A stretch of 64,000 nucleotides of DNA. Origin: CBDCUQ01 sp965222835 (lineage in GTDB: Bacteria; Pseudomonadota; Alphaproteobacteria; Rhizobiales; Hyphomicrobiaceae). Shown piece after piece: positions 7,206 to 15,845 of the stretch. Location: contig CBDCUQ010000003.1 in the NCBI GenBank assembly GCA_965222835.1, positions 372,001 to 436,000 on the forward strand. The letters are read 5' to 3'. The notes under the pieces were generated by a model that searched no databases, was not told where the DNA came from, and saw only the letters and a program-made list of their open reading frames with translations. Made by a program: the position numbers and the translations under genes. The first letter of the stretch is position 1. Each line of letters starts with the position of its first letter.

Positions 7206-9035
7206 GTGGCACACGCACGCGAAACTCCTGACGTCATCCCCGCAAAGACTGCGGGCTCAATTCCTGGATTGTTTGCCGAGCGCGTCGCGCGCTCGCCGGA
7301 CAGCTTAGCCTATATCCAGTTCGATCCGTCCGTTGGCAGCTGGCGAAACTACACCTGGAGCGACATGGCAAGTTCTGTTGCCACGCTGCAGCAGGCTCTC
7401 AATCGTACATCTCTGCAGCCCGGTGACCGAGTCTGCCAGCTTTTGCCCAACTCCGTCGCGTGGGTCGCGTTCGATATTGCGGCTCAGTCGCTCGGGTTGG
7501 TCACCGTTCCTATTTATGCGCACGACAGCCCCGAGAATGCCGCCTTTATCATGGCCGAGTCCGGTGCCCGGCTCCTCGTCACCGATACGCTCAACCGCTG
7601 GCAGACGCTTGCTCCCTTGGTCGCACAGTCCGGCCAAATCGAAGAGGTATGGCTAAGAGATAGCGGGCAGAACCTACGTTCTGATGGTATTGACGTGCGC
7701 GCCTTGCCAAAACTCGACGGCAGCCCGCAGGAAGCGTTCCAGCGCCCCGCCATAGAGTCTGATGATCTTGCAACCCTCGTCTATACGTCCGGCACGACGG
7801 GCCGCCCGAAGGGCGTTATGCTCTCGCATGCTGCGATCCTTTGGAATGCCGAGGCTGCGTCGCGTTTCGTTCCACCGCTTCCCTCGGACGTGTTCCTGTC
7901 GATCCTCCCCTTGGCGCATGCCTTTGAGCGCACCCTCGGTCACTATTACGCGATGATGGGGGGCTCAACCACCGCCTATGCCCGCTCAATTGATCTCTTG
8001 CGAGAGGACCTCGCGACCATCCGGCCAACCGTGTTTATCGGCGTGCCTCGGCTCTACGAGCGGATCCATGCTGCAGCCATGGAGAAAGTAGAGAAAAGTC
8101 ATCTGCAACGTACTCTACTGGTGGCGGCCTCCAAGATCGGTTGGGACATAAGGGAGGCGATGCAGGGACGCGGACCGTCGCCCGGTCTCGGCAGAACCCT
8201 ACTTTGGCTCATACTCAAGCCGCTGGTGGCACGCCGGGCTATGCGGGCGTTTGGCGGGCGTCTGCGCGTGGCCGTGAGCGGAGGGGCCCCTCTGCCGCCC
8301 GAGGTCGCGCGATTCCTGGTGGGCTTGGGATTGCCATTGGTCGAAGGTTACGGCCTCACGGAAGCCGGACCGATCGTGACGGCATGTACCATTGAGGACA
8401 GCATTCCGGGCTCGGTCGGGTACCCACTGCATGGACTCCGGATGCGCATTGCAAACAGTGGCGAGCTGGAAGTGCGTTCACCTGCCATCATGAAAGGATA
8501 TTGGCAGAATGAAGTTGCGACACGGCGCGCATTGGACAGCGAGGGTTGGCTGCGCACGGGAGATGCGGCGCACTTGACCGATGGGCGCGTCTATATTGAA
8601 GGGCGTCTGACCGACACAATCGTGTTGTCGACCGGAAAGAAAATCGATCTCGTCGAGATTGAAACGGCGATCGCGCGTGATCCTCTGGTCGATCAGGTCA
8701 GCGTGGCCGGTACAGGCCGGCCCTGCCCGATTGCTCTCCTTGTCCTGGACCGCAAGCAGTGGGAGATATTTGCGGACCAGCACGGCCTTGATCCGGCGAG
8801 ACCCGATACGACCGAAGCCGAGAGCGCCATCCTCAAGCGCATAGAGGCGCAGCAGGCCGGCTTCGCACGACATGCCCTCATTCGCGCCGTCCATCCGACC
8901 CTTGAGGCCTGGACCATCGCCGACGGACTGCTTACGCCCACGCTCAAGGTCAAAAGGCGTGCCATAGAGAAGAAATACGAGGAGGATATCGAGCGTCTCT
9001 ATAATGAGATTGACCGAGACCGTGCTAAGCTCTAG
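7206..9035 (+). CDS. Long-chain acyl-CoA synthetase (AMP-forming)
   Basis: A 609-aa adenylate-forming enzyme of the FadD15/ACSL type that activates a fatty acid to acyl-CoA with ATP. Motifs are the P-loop VYTSGTTGRPKG, GYGLTEAGP, the adenylate-binding GWLRTGDAA, and the hinge-like GRLTDTIVLSTGKKI. There is no C-terminal anchor or extra domain. The start is a GTG at 7206; an in-frame stop at 7158 excludes a longer protein, but the ribosome site is poorly spaced. The gene runs into the MFS gene, which starts about 5 bases after the stop, so the two are probably co-transcribed and concerned with lipid uptake or turnover. Confidence 0.88.
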   Translation: MAHARETPDVIPAKTAGSIPGLFAERVARSPDSLAYIQFDPSVGSWRNYTWSDMASSVATLQQALNRTSLQPGDRVCQLLPNSVAWVAFDIAAQSLGLVTVPIYAHDSPENAAFIMAESGARLLVTDTLNRWQTLAPLVAQSGQIEEVWLRDSGQNLRSDGIDVRALPKLDGSPQEAFQRPAIESDDLATLVYTSGTTGRPKGVMLSHAAILWNAEAASRFVPPLPSDVFLSILPLAHAFERTLGHYYAMMGGSTTAYARSIDLLREDLATIRPTVFIGVPRLYERIHAAAMEKVEKSHLQRTLLVAASKIGWDIREAMQGRGPSPGLGRTLLWLILKPLVARRAMRAFGGRLRVAVSGGAPLPPEVARFLVGLGLPLVEGYGLTEAGPIVTACTIEDSIPGSVGYPLHGLRMRIANSGELEVRSPAIMKGYWQNEVATRRALDSEGWLRTGDAAHLTDGRVYIEGRLTDTIVLSTGKKIDLVEIETAIARDPLVDQVSVAGTGRPCPIALLVLDRKQWEIFADQHGLDPARPDTTEAESAILKRIEAQQAGFARHALIRAVHPTLEAWTIADGLLTPTLKVKRRAIEKKYEEDIERLYNEIDRDRAKL

Positions 9036-9039
9036 CGGC

Positions 9040-10344
9040 ATGTCTAGCAGCGAGAATCTCAGGGGTGGTGCGAGCAAAGCAGGTCTCGCCTCGTGGTGCC
9101 TTTATGATTGGGCTAATTCCGCGTTCCCCACGCTCATCACCACGTTCGTCTTCTCCGTCTACTTCACGCAGCGCGTTGCCGCCGATCCTATTCAGGGAGC
9201 CACGCAGTGGAGCCTTTCCGTGGCCGCGGCCGCAATTGTCGTGGCCCTCTGCGCCCCCGCACTGGGGGCGATCGCGGACTTGCTTGGCCGCCGTAAGCCA
9301 TGGATCGCATCATTCACGCTATTGACGGCGCTCTTCACTGCGAGCCTGTGGTGGATCAAACCATCGCCCGAATTCGCAGTGGCCGGCCAGATCCTTTATG
9401 CCGCCGCTGCAGCCGCGTTCGGGTGTGCCATGATCTTCTACGACGCCATGCTGCGCAGCATTGCGCCGCCCGGCTACATCGGGCGGGTCTCAGGATGGGG
9501 TTGGGCTCTCGGCTATGCGGGTGGGCTTGCCTGCTTGCTGGTGGCACTCGCGGGCCTCGTTCGTGCCGATCCTTTGCCGTTTGGGCTCGATGCCGGACAG
9601 GCCGAGCACATTCGCGCCACGAGTCTTCTTGTTGCCGCATGGTTTCTCATTTTTTCGGTTCCGCTTTTTCTCTTCACACCCGACCGCCCCGCGACTGGCC
9701 TTTCGGCGACGACGGCGGCACGAACGGGTCTGATGGGCTTGCGAAAAAGTGTCGCCAAGGTTTTGACGCACCCTGGCCTTGGACGGTTCCTCATTGCGCA
9801 CATGCTTTTCACCAACGGACTGAATACGCTTTTTTCGTTCGGAGGAATTTACGCGGCCGGCACGTTCGACATGACGTTCGACGAGGTATTGCGGTTTGGC
9901 ATTATTCTCAATGTAACGGCGGGATTGGGTGCGGCAGTCTTTGCGTGGATTGATGATCTCATCGGTTCAAAACGGACCATTCTGATTGCATTGACCGCAT
10001 TGACGGCCTTGGGGCTGGCGCTCGTCACAATCCGCTCGGCAGCACTCTTCCTTGTGTTCGGCAGTCTGCTGGGACTCTTCGTCGGACCCGCACAGGCGGC
10101 CGGCCGTGCACTCATGGCCAAGCTCGCTCCGCGCGATCTTGAGACCGAAGCGTTCGGCCTCTATCAGCTGGCAGGCAAGGTCACCGTCTTTCTTGGACCG
10201 CTCGTCTTTGGATTCGTGACGTGGCTGTTCCAATCCCAGCGCGCAGGTATGGCGAGCATTCTTCTGTTCTTTATCGGTGGTATCATTTTGTTACTGTCTC
10301 TGCGCGAGCCGCGGAACGCGGCAACGACTACGCAGGTGGAATGA
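9040..10344 (+). CDS. MFS transporter, UMF1 (Atg22-like) family
   Basis: A 434-aa integral membrane protein with about 12 hydrophobic helices. The N-terminal SWCLYDWANSAF motif is typical of the UMF1/Atg22 branch of the major facilitator superfamily, and LLGRRKPWI is the loop 2-3 motif. The substrate of bacterial members is not established. It starts 5 bases after the acyl-CoA synthetase gene. Its 3' end overlaps the end of the convergent ACP-ligase-acyltransferase gene by 17 bases. This company hints at a lipid or lysolipid substrate, which is inference. An in-frame ATG at 9004 would overlap the upstream gene and is less likely. Confidence 0.85.
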   Translation: MSSSENLRGGASKAGLASWCLYDWANSAFPTLITTFVFSVYFTQRVAADPIQGATQWSLSVAAAAIVVALCAPALGAIADLLGRRKPWIASFTLLTALFTASLWWIKPSPEFAVAGQILYAAAAAAFGCAMIFYDAMLRSIAPPGYIGRVSGWGWALGYAGGLACLLVALAGLVRADPLPFGLDAGQAEHIRATSLLVAAWFLIFSVPLFLFTPDRPATGLSATTAARTGLMGLRKSVAKVLTHPGLGRFLIAHMLFTNGLNTLFSFGGIYAAGTFDMTFDEVLRFGIILNVTAGLGAAVFAWIDDLIGSKRTILIALTALTALGLALVTIRSAALFLVFGSLLGLFVGPAQAAGRALMAKLAPRDLETEAFGLYQLAGKVTVFLGPLVFGFVTWLFQSQRAGMASILLFFIGGIILLLSLREPRNAATTTQVE

Positions 10345-13210
10345 TGACGTGCTCGCGCAAGAGGTCGGGCTCACCGCACTGGCGCAACATTGCAGCACGA
10401 ACCTTGTCGCGCAGTCGTACGGCTGCCGCAAAGTCGGTCCCGTCAGGCCGTATCGACTGGCCGATATGCGCGACAATGCGGTCGTGACGCGGGAACCATT
10501 GCTCGCCCCGAAGGACCGAACGCGTGCCGCGGAGCGTAACAGGAAATACTGGTGCCCCGGTTTGGGCCGCGACCAAAAAGGCGCCAAGCCGGAAATCACG
10601 CAAGCCCGGCATCCGCGCCAACGTCGCCTCGGGATAGGTCACCAGACGCGCGCCCGCTTGCACGGCTTCCACCTGCCGCGCCGTGTCTGCGACACCGCCA
10701 GCCGCCTCCGCGCGTCGCGCAAAAAGTGCTCCCAGGCGTTTGAGAAATGCTCCTGCAATCCACTGCCGGGAAAGCTCTTCCTTGGCCACGAACGTCACGG
10801 GGCCAGGAAGGATGGCTGTTAGCACGATGGAATCAATATAGCTGGCGTGGTTAGCGGCAACGATGTTGCCGCCGGTACCGAATTCCGGGTGGCCAATGAC
10901 CTCGGGGGTTGTCCCGGTCATGCGCAAGAAGAGCCGCGCGACAGAACGTACCACGCCATGACGCCATGACGCCCGTGGTAACAGCATCACCGTCAACCAG
11001 GTCAGAACCGCAAGCATGATCAGTAAAGCCCACCAATATCCCGCGAAGGCCATCTCGAAAACGCGACGCCCCAACCGCCGCATTCCTCCGCCCAATCCAG
11101 AGATCGCTAACACGAAGAGCTGGCGCCACAGCGCGGTTTCACTGGTGACGGACAATCCACCTTCGTAAAGCTCGCGCATCGCCGCGCGCCGGATCTTGCC
11201 GCTGGATGTTTTCGGAACGGTACGCGGCGGCGCGACAACGACGACGTCTGGCGGCATGTCCAGCGACTCCGAGCAGGCTTCGACGATCCGTCGCCGCAAC
11301 GACTCCTTCTCTGCGCTCCCTCTCAGACGTGTTTCTGCCACGATCACGAGTTGTTCGGTGCCCGTCCGCGCGTCGGTACTTGCAATGGCGGCGACGCACC
11401 CTTTCCGAACCCCGTCAATCTGGCCCACGAGTTCTTCGATCTCGTGCGGATAGATGTTGCGGCCGCCCTTGATGATCATATCCTTGATGCGGCCAGTGAT
11501 ATAAACGTCTCCATTCGCGAGATAGGCCCGGTCGCCGCTCTCGAGCCAATCGCCCGAGAATAATGTCCTGTTCTTCTCGGGGTTACGGAAATAGCCAGAA
11601 GTGGCGGAAGGGCCTTTAAACTGGAGTCGGCCCTCGGTACGGTCCGGGACCTCGCGCCCGCCCTCGTCCACGATGCGGACCTGGTGTCGTGGAATCGGAC
11701 GTCCGCAAGCAACAAATGTGAGTGCGGTGGGATCATCGGGTTCGGCCGGAATAGCCCGTCCGTCACGCGTCAATGCCGTGCGCTGGATGCGGTCGATGAC
11801 GGGGGCCCGTCCCAACGGCGGGAAGGCAAGTCCGACGGCGTTTTCCGCGAGACCGTAAACGGGGCCGAGCATCTCTGGCCGAAATCCGTAAGGGGCGAAC
11901 CTTTCAGTGAACCGGCTGAGCGTCGAGGGGAGAACTGGCTCTGCGCCGTTGACGACCAGACGCAGCGAGCTGAGGTCGAGACCCGCATTATTCTCGTCGT
12001 GGATGCTCTTCAAGCACAGCTCGAAAGCGAAGTTGGGAGCGGCCGATAGAGTCGCGCGATATCGAGACATTGCGCGCAGCCAGCGACCCGGATCTGCCAG
12101 AAATGCAAGCGGAGGCATGATGATCGCCTGTGCACCGTAGTAGAGCGTACCGAACCAGGCACCTATCAAGCCCATGTCGTGGTAGAGCGGTAGCCAACTC
12201 ACGAACACATCGTCGGAACCTGCGTCGAGTGCCTCCCCCATTGCGCGTACATTGGCAAGGATGTTGGCGTGGGTCAGCACGACGCCTTTCGGGTCGCCCG
12301 TACTTCCCGACGTGTATTGGATCAGGGCAATTGTGTCGGCCGCGGCGGGCATAGGCGTATCGGCGGCGCCATTCGACCGGAGTGCCGTAACCGTGTCTAT
12401 GTGTACGAGACTGTCGACGAGGCCGAGAAGCAAGGCTCCGACATTGCGCAACTCTTCATCGATGATCAGGAACCGCGTCTCGGCGTTGTTGAGAATGCCG
12501 GCCTGGCGCCGCAAATGATCCTCGACCTGAGAACGCCGGAAGGGTGGATAGACCGGCACGGGCACACCGCCTGCATAAAGGACACCGAACAGTGCATGGA
12601 AGAATCCAGGTTTGGTCGGCAGCATAATTGCGACGCGGTCGCCTATGTTTAATCCCTGCTTCAGAAGGCCATTCGCAACCCGAAGCGCGGCCTCGTGCAG
12701 GTCACGGTAGGTGATCGCCTCCGCGTCCCGGTCGTCTTTCCAGAGACGCAACTGGGGACGATCTCCGTGATTGGCTACATGAAATGCCAGCGCCTCGATT
12801 AACGTTCGGGCCTCAGTTGGTGCCGCAGCCGGCGGCAGCGCTACTTGTTCGAAAGGTGTTGTGGCCCGGTCGGCCACAAGATCCGGCGCCGCCTCGCGCA
12901 GCGCGTCGAGCAGATCGCCGACCCTGGTCGCTTCACTCAGGAGCTGATCCGGCAGGCGTACCTTGAACGCCTTGTCGAGTCGAAGGATCAGCTCGGCGCG
13001 CCCCAGGCTGTCGAGTCCGAGATCGCGGTCGAGGTCGGTCTCCAGCGTGACCGGAGCCGCCTTTCGGAGATGCGGATGGAGCTCGTGCGCCAGGTCGGAG
13101 ACAATGCGCAGGAGTTCGTTGGCGAGGTCGCGATGTCCATTGGAAATAGGAGCCTGTCCCGCAACCGCGGCGACGGATGTGCTGGATGTCTCCGACGATG
13201 GCGCGATCAT
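10328..13210 (-). CDS. Fusion protein: acyl carrier domain, FAAL-like fatty acyl-AMP ligase and PlsC acyltransferase
   Basis: A 960-aa protein with three modules. Residues 30-110 are an acyl carrier domain with the phosphopantetheine Ser68 in GLDSLG. Residues 135-690 are an adenylate-forming ligase with the P-loop YTSGSTGDPKG (299-309), the FAAL-like SWLPLYHDMGLIG (338-350) and the C-terminal Lys672 in SSGKIRR. A transmembrane helix (about 722-744) precedes a PlsC acyltransferase with HxxxxD at 788-793 (HASYID) and a later YPEATLARMPG block. The likely scheme is: a free fatty acid is adenylated, moved to the built-in ACP, then transferred to a lysolipid at the inner membrane. E. coli Aas couples the same two activities in the opposite order and borrows ACP. 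Substrates are inferred. The start ATG at 13210 precedes a low-complexity lead. Confidence 0.88.
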   Translation of the reverse strand: MIAPSSETSSTSVAAVAGQAPISNGHRDLANELLRIVSDLAHELHPHLRKAAPVTLETDLDRDLGLDSLGRAELILRLDKAFKVRLPDQLLSEATRVGDLLDALREAAPDLVADRATTPFEQVALPPAAAPTEARTLIEALAFHVANHGDRPQLRLWKDDRDAEAITYRDLHEAALRVANGLLKQGLNIGDRVAIMLPTKPGFFHALFGVLYAGGVPVPVYPPFRRSQVEDHLRRQAGILNNAETRFLIIDEELRNVGALLLGLVDSLVHIDTVTALRSNGAADTPMPAAADTIALIQYTSGSTGDPKGVVLTHANILANVRAMGEALDAGSDDVFVSWLPLYHDMGLIGAWFGTLYYGAQAIIMPPLAFLADPGRWLRAMSRYRATLSAAPNFAFELCLKSIHDENNAGLDLSSLRLVVNGAEPVLPSTLSRFTERFAPYGFRPEMLGPVYGLAENAVGLAFPPLGRAPVIDRIQRTALTRDGRAIPAEPDDPTALTFVACGRPIPRHQVRIVDEGGREVPDRTEGRLQFKGPSATSGYFRNPEKNRTLFSGDWLESGDRAYLANGDVYITGRIKDMIIKGGRNIYPHEIEELVGQIDGVRKGCVAAIASTDARTGTEQLVIVAETRLRGSAEKESLRRRIVEACSESLDMPPDVVVVAPPRTVPKTSSGKIRRAAMRELYEGGLSVTSETALWRQLFVLAISGLGGGMRRLGRRVFEMAFAGYWWALLIMLAVLTWLTVMLLPRASWRHGVVRSVARLFLRMTGTTPEVIGHPEFGTGGNIVAANHASYIDSIVLTAILPGPVTFVAKEELSRQWIAGAFLKRLGALFARRAEAAGGVADTARQVEAVQAGARLVTYPEATLARMPGLRDFRLGAFLVAAQTGAPVFPVTLRGTRSVLRGEQWFPRHDRIVAHIGQSIRPDGTDFAAAVRLRDKVRAAMLRQCGEPDLLREHVIIPPA

Positions 13211-13467
13211 GGCAGCACAAGTTCAACCTTTGCGCTCGGAGGGTGCATTGATGCCCGTCAAGGTCCGACCACTTGGTGCACGAACGCTCTCGTTTGCGCC
13301 CGATCAATGTCTGGCACCAACCTCTCGCGTGATGGTGGTTCAAGTCAAGAGATGGAATGCGTCATCAATGTCGAAAGATCTCAGACTGCGGGGTGGCTGC
13401 CGCTCCTCCATATGAAATCAATGCCCTCAAAGATGATATCATAGTTGGGGGCCAATGGAGTCTTTAG

Positions 13468-13905
13468 ATGTACAAGCATGTTCTTATTGCCACCGACGGT
13501 TCCGAGCTTGCCGGCAAGGCTGTCGCGCACGGGCTTGAGATTGCCAAGCGTTTCGATGCCAAGGTGACGGCTGTTACGGTGTCGGAGCCGTGGAGCGAAG
13601 CCGTTCCGGGCGAGATGGCGCTTGGCTTTCCTGCGGCAGAGTATGAAAGATGCGCGGCCCTGCGCGCTGAAAAGATATTGTCACAGGTGGTGGATCTGAC
13701 CACCAGGAAGGGCGTTTCTTGCGACACGCTCCATGTAAAGGGTCAATTTCCGGCAACCGGAATTATAGATACCGCTAAGAGTCGCGGTTGTGACCTAATC
13801 GTGATGGCGTCGCACGGGCGACGCGGTGTTTCTCGCCTATTGCTCGGAAGTCAAGCGAACCAGGTGGTCACCCATAGTGAAGTCCCAGTCCTGATCTGCC
13901 GGTAA
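13468..13905 (+). CDS. Universal stress protein (UspA family)
   Basis: A 145-aa single-domain Usp protein. The N-terminus MYKHVLIATDGSELAGKAV and the C-terminal ATP-binding signature (MASHGRRGVSRLLLGSQANQVV, here G-R-R-G then GSxA) mark the ATP-binding UspA/UspFG type. These cytoplasmic proteins accumulate in starvation and anaerobiosis. The ATG is preceded by GGAG at about 8 bases. It is divergent from the ACP-ligase fusion and is followed after about 185 bases by a DUF2267 gene, a pair often seen in low-oxygen gene sets. Confidence 0.92.
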   Translation: MYKHVLIATDGSELAGKAVAHGLEIAKRFDAKVTAVTVSEPWSEAVPGEMALGFPAAEYERCAALRAEKILSQVVDLTTRKGVSCDTLHVKGQFPATGIIDTAKSRGCDLIVMASHGRRGVSRLLLGSQANQVVTHSEVPVLICR

Positions 13906-14005
13906 CCTGGCCAATCTATAGCCGGATGGAAATGTCGAACCGGGTCTGGGCAGTTTGCCGTGCCTCCGCTGCCGGACCCCGCCACACGAATAGATGGCCA
14001 TTCTG

Positions 14006-14019
14006 TTGATATCCGACAA
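14006..14019. promoter_or_regulatory. Imperfect FNR/FixK-like site upstream of the DUF2267 gene
   Basis: TTGATATCCGACAA matches TTGA-N6-TCAA except for one base in the right half. Its centre is about 78 bases before the DUF2267 start, close to the spacing of the better sites at the CBS and BON genes. Confidence 0.3.
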
Positions 14020-14090
14020 TGCGCTAAGCGGGGATTTGTGCAGTCATTTTCAAAGTAGGTGGCACTTACTTAATCGGGAAGGAGCGCGCG

Positions 14091-14543
14091 ATGACAATTC
14101 CCGCTTCTCTGTCGCACTCTGTACAACAGTGCCAAGAGTGGCTGAAGGAGTTATGCGACAACGGTGACTTGGCTGACACAAATGAGGCGTTGTCAGTCCT
14201 TCGTGTCGTACTGCATCACTTGCGTGACCGGCTGACGGTGGAGGAAGCCGTGGACCTCGGTGCCCAACTTCCCACCCTGATCAGGGGAATCTATTATGAG
14301 GGATGGAAGCCGCACCAAGTCCCTCACAAAGTCCATACGCGTGAGAAATTCGTTGATCAGATTACAGTCGATCTTTTGCCCCGGACGGTTCCGGCTGAGC
14401 GTGCGGTCAAGGACGTATTTGCATTGCTCGCGCATCACTGCGATCCCGGGGAAGTATCTGATGTCATTTCCCAGATGCCGAGTGACTTAAAGGGTCTGTG
14501 GCCCGAGACGGCGCGGACTTACCGGGAACGGACGCGACAATGA
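14091..14543 (+). CDS. DUF2267 domain protein
   Basis: A 150-aa soluble helical protein matching the DUF2267 pattern: an N-terminal helix, LRVVLHHLRDRLTVEEAVDL, then LPTLIRGIYYEGWKP and a second similar half ending in VISQMPSDLKGLW. The family is widespread beside Usp and BON proteins in stress loci; its biochemical role is unknown. The ATG follows a GGAAGGAG site. It is convergent with kbl, from which it is separated by about 53 bases. Confidence 0.85.
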   Translation: MTIPASLSHSVQQCQEWLKELCDNGDLADTNEALSVLRVVLHHLRDRLTVEEAVDLGAQLPTLIRGIYYEGWKPHQVPHKVHTREKFVDQITVDLLPRTVPAERAVKDVFALLAHHCDPGEVSDVISQMPSDLKGLWPETARTYRERTRQ

Positions 14544-14596
14544 CGGTTGCGCACTCGAAGCCTCTTTAACGGCGTTGGCGCACCTCATATCCTTTC

Positions 14597-15823
14597 TCAC
14601 GCTTTGAACGACCTCAATGCGGCGAGTGCCTCGTCAATGTCGCCAGCCGTGTGGTCCGCCGAGATCTGGAACCGGATCTCCTCTTCACCTTTCGGCACGA
14701 CGGGGAAATTGAGGCCCGTCACCAGGATTTCATTGGCTTTCAGGTGCGCGACAAGGCGCGACGTTTGGTTGGTGTCTCGGACCATGAGTGCCACAACGGG
14801 ATGCTCTCCCGGCAGCGCCTCGAGGCCGAGGCGTGCAAGACCGGCCCTGAAGCGCTCGGTCATGGCGCGGAGATGATCGAGGAGCTTCACGCCGTGGCCG
14901 CTATCAAGAACGTCGATCGCCGCTTTGGCGGCTGCCGCTTCGGCCGCCGTGATCGGGTTCGAATAAATGTAAAACGGTGAGACTTCCCGCAGATAGCGAA
15001 CACTCACGTCATCACAAACGACATATCCGCCGTTGACACCAAAGGCCTTTCCAAGGGTTCCGATGAGGAAATCTGCAGGCGGTGCAGCCGTCACCTCTTC
15101 CGTTCCGCGCCCGGTCCTTCCAAAGGCGCCGACTCCGTGCGAATCGTCGACGACGACAAGCACGTTCTCTTCAAAGCGCCCATCAAAAGCCGTGGCAAGC
15201 TGCATGATCTCGTCGAGCGGCGCATGGTCGCCACGCATACTGAAGACACCGTCCGTTACAACGATGGCGCGCGTGCAATCGCCGACAACCGACTTCAGGT
15301 GCGCCTCAAGCTCGTCCATGGCAAGATGCCTATAGATGCGTTTTTCCCGGGGTTTTGCGAGTGCAATGGCATTGATAATGCAGTTGTGATTGAGCGAGTC
15401 ACTGATCACGGCCGTTCGATCGCCGACAAGGCCTGGCAGGACGCCCATCATGGTCGCGTAAGCCGAGCTAAAGATCATGCCAGCGTCACGGCCATGGAAC
15501 TCGGCGAGGCGCTGCTCAAGCGCAGTGTGTGGGGACCAAGTACCGCTGATAAACCGAACGGCGCCCGGGCCCGTCCCCAGTTCGTGGACAGCCCTATCCT
15601 CGGCCTCGATGACCCCTGGACGGAATGATAGACCCAAGTAGCTGTTGGAGTTCATGCGCAGGTAGGGCGTCTCGCCTTCGCCCTCGATCAAGTAGCGCGG
15701 GCCTTTCCCATTGCCTGCTTGTAGGACGCCGCGAATGACGGTCTCTGCTCCCTTGAGACGTCCCGAGTTTTTCAGCTCCTCGAGCTTTCTCATGAGTAGA
15801 GGCTTCAGCCGGTCTGTTGGCAT
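14597..15823 (-). CDS. kbl: Glycine C-acetyltransferase (2-amino-3-ketobutyrate CoA ligase)
   Basis: A 408-aa PLP enzyme of the alpha-oxoamine synthase family. It splits 2-amino-3-ketobutyrate with CoA into glycine and acetyl-CoA. Visible are VDDSHG (Asp226 and His229, PLP ring contacts) and the PLP lysine Lys259 in GTLGKAFG; length is normal. The related serine palmitoyltransferase and ALA synthase share the fold, but the gene 22 bases upstream encodes threonine dehydrogenase, which supplies exactly the Kbl substrate. The ATG has GAGGAG 7 bases upstream. The pair should be one operon. Confidence 0.9.
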   Translation of the reverse strand: MPTDRLKPLLMRKLEELKNSGRLKGAETVIRGVLQAGNGKGPRYLIEGEGETPYLRMNSNSYLGLSFRPGVIEAEDRAVHELGTGPGAVRFISGTWSPHTALEQRLAEFHGRDAGMIFSSAYATMMGVLPGLVGDRTAVISDSLNHNCIINAIALAKPREKRIYRHLAMDELEAHLKSVVGDCTRAIVVTDGVFSMRGDHAPLDEIMQLATAFDGRFEENVLVVVDDSHGVGAFGRTGRGTEEVTAAPPADFLIGTLGKAFGVNGGYVVCDDVSVRYLREVSPFYIYSNPITAAEAAAAKAAIDVLDSGHGVKLLDHLRAMTERFRAGLARLGLEALPGEHPVVALMVRDTNQTSRLVAHLKANEILVTGLNFPVVPKGEEEIRFQISADHTAGDIDEALAALRSFKA

Positions 15824-15845
15824 CAGAAACTCCTCGCGGATGAGC

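Noticed and set aside
13294..13307. TTGCGCCCGATCAA as a FixK box for the usp or the ligase fusion gene
   Set aside because: Two mismatches in the left half and poor placement (about 167 bases before usp); not counted with the better sites.
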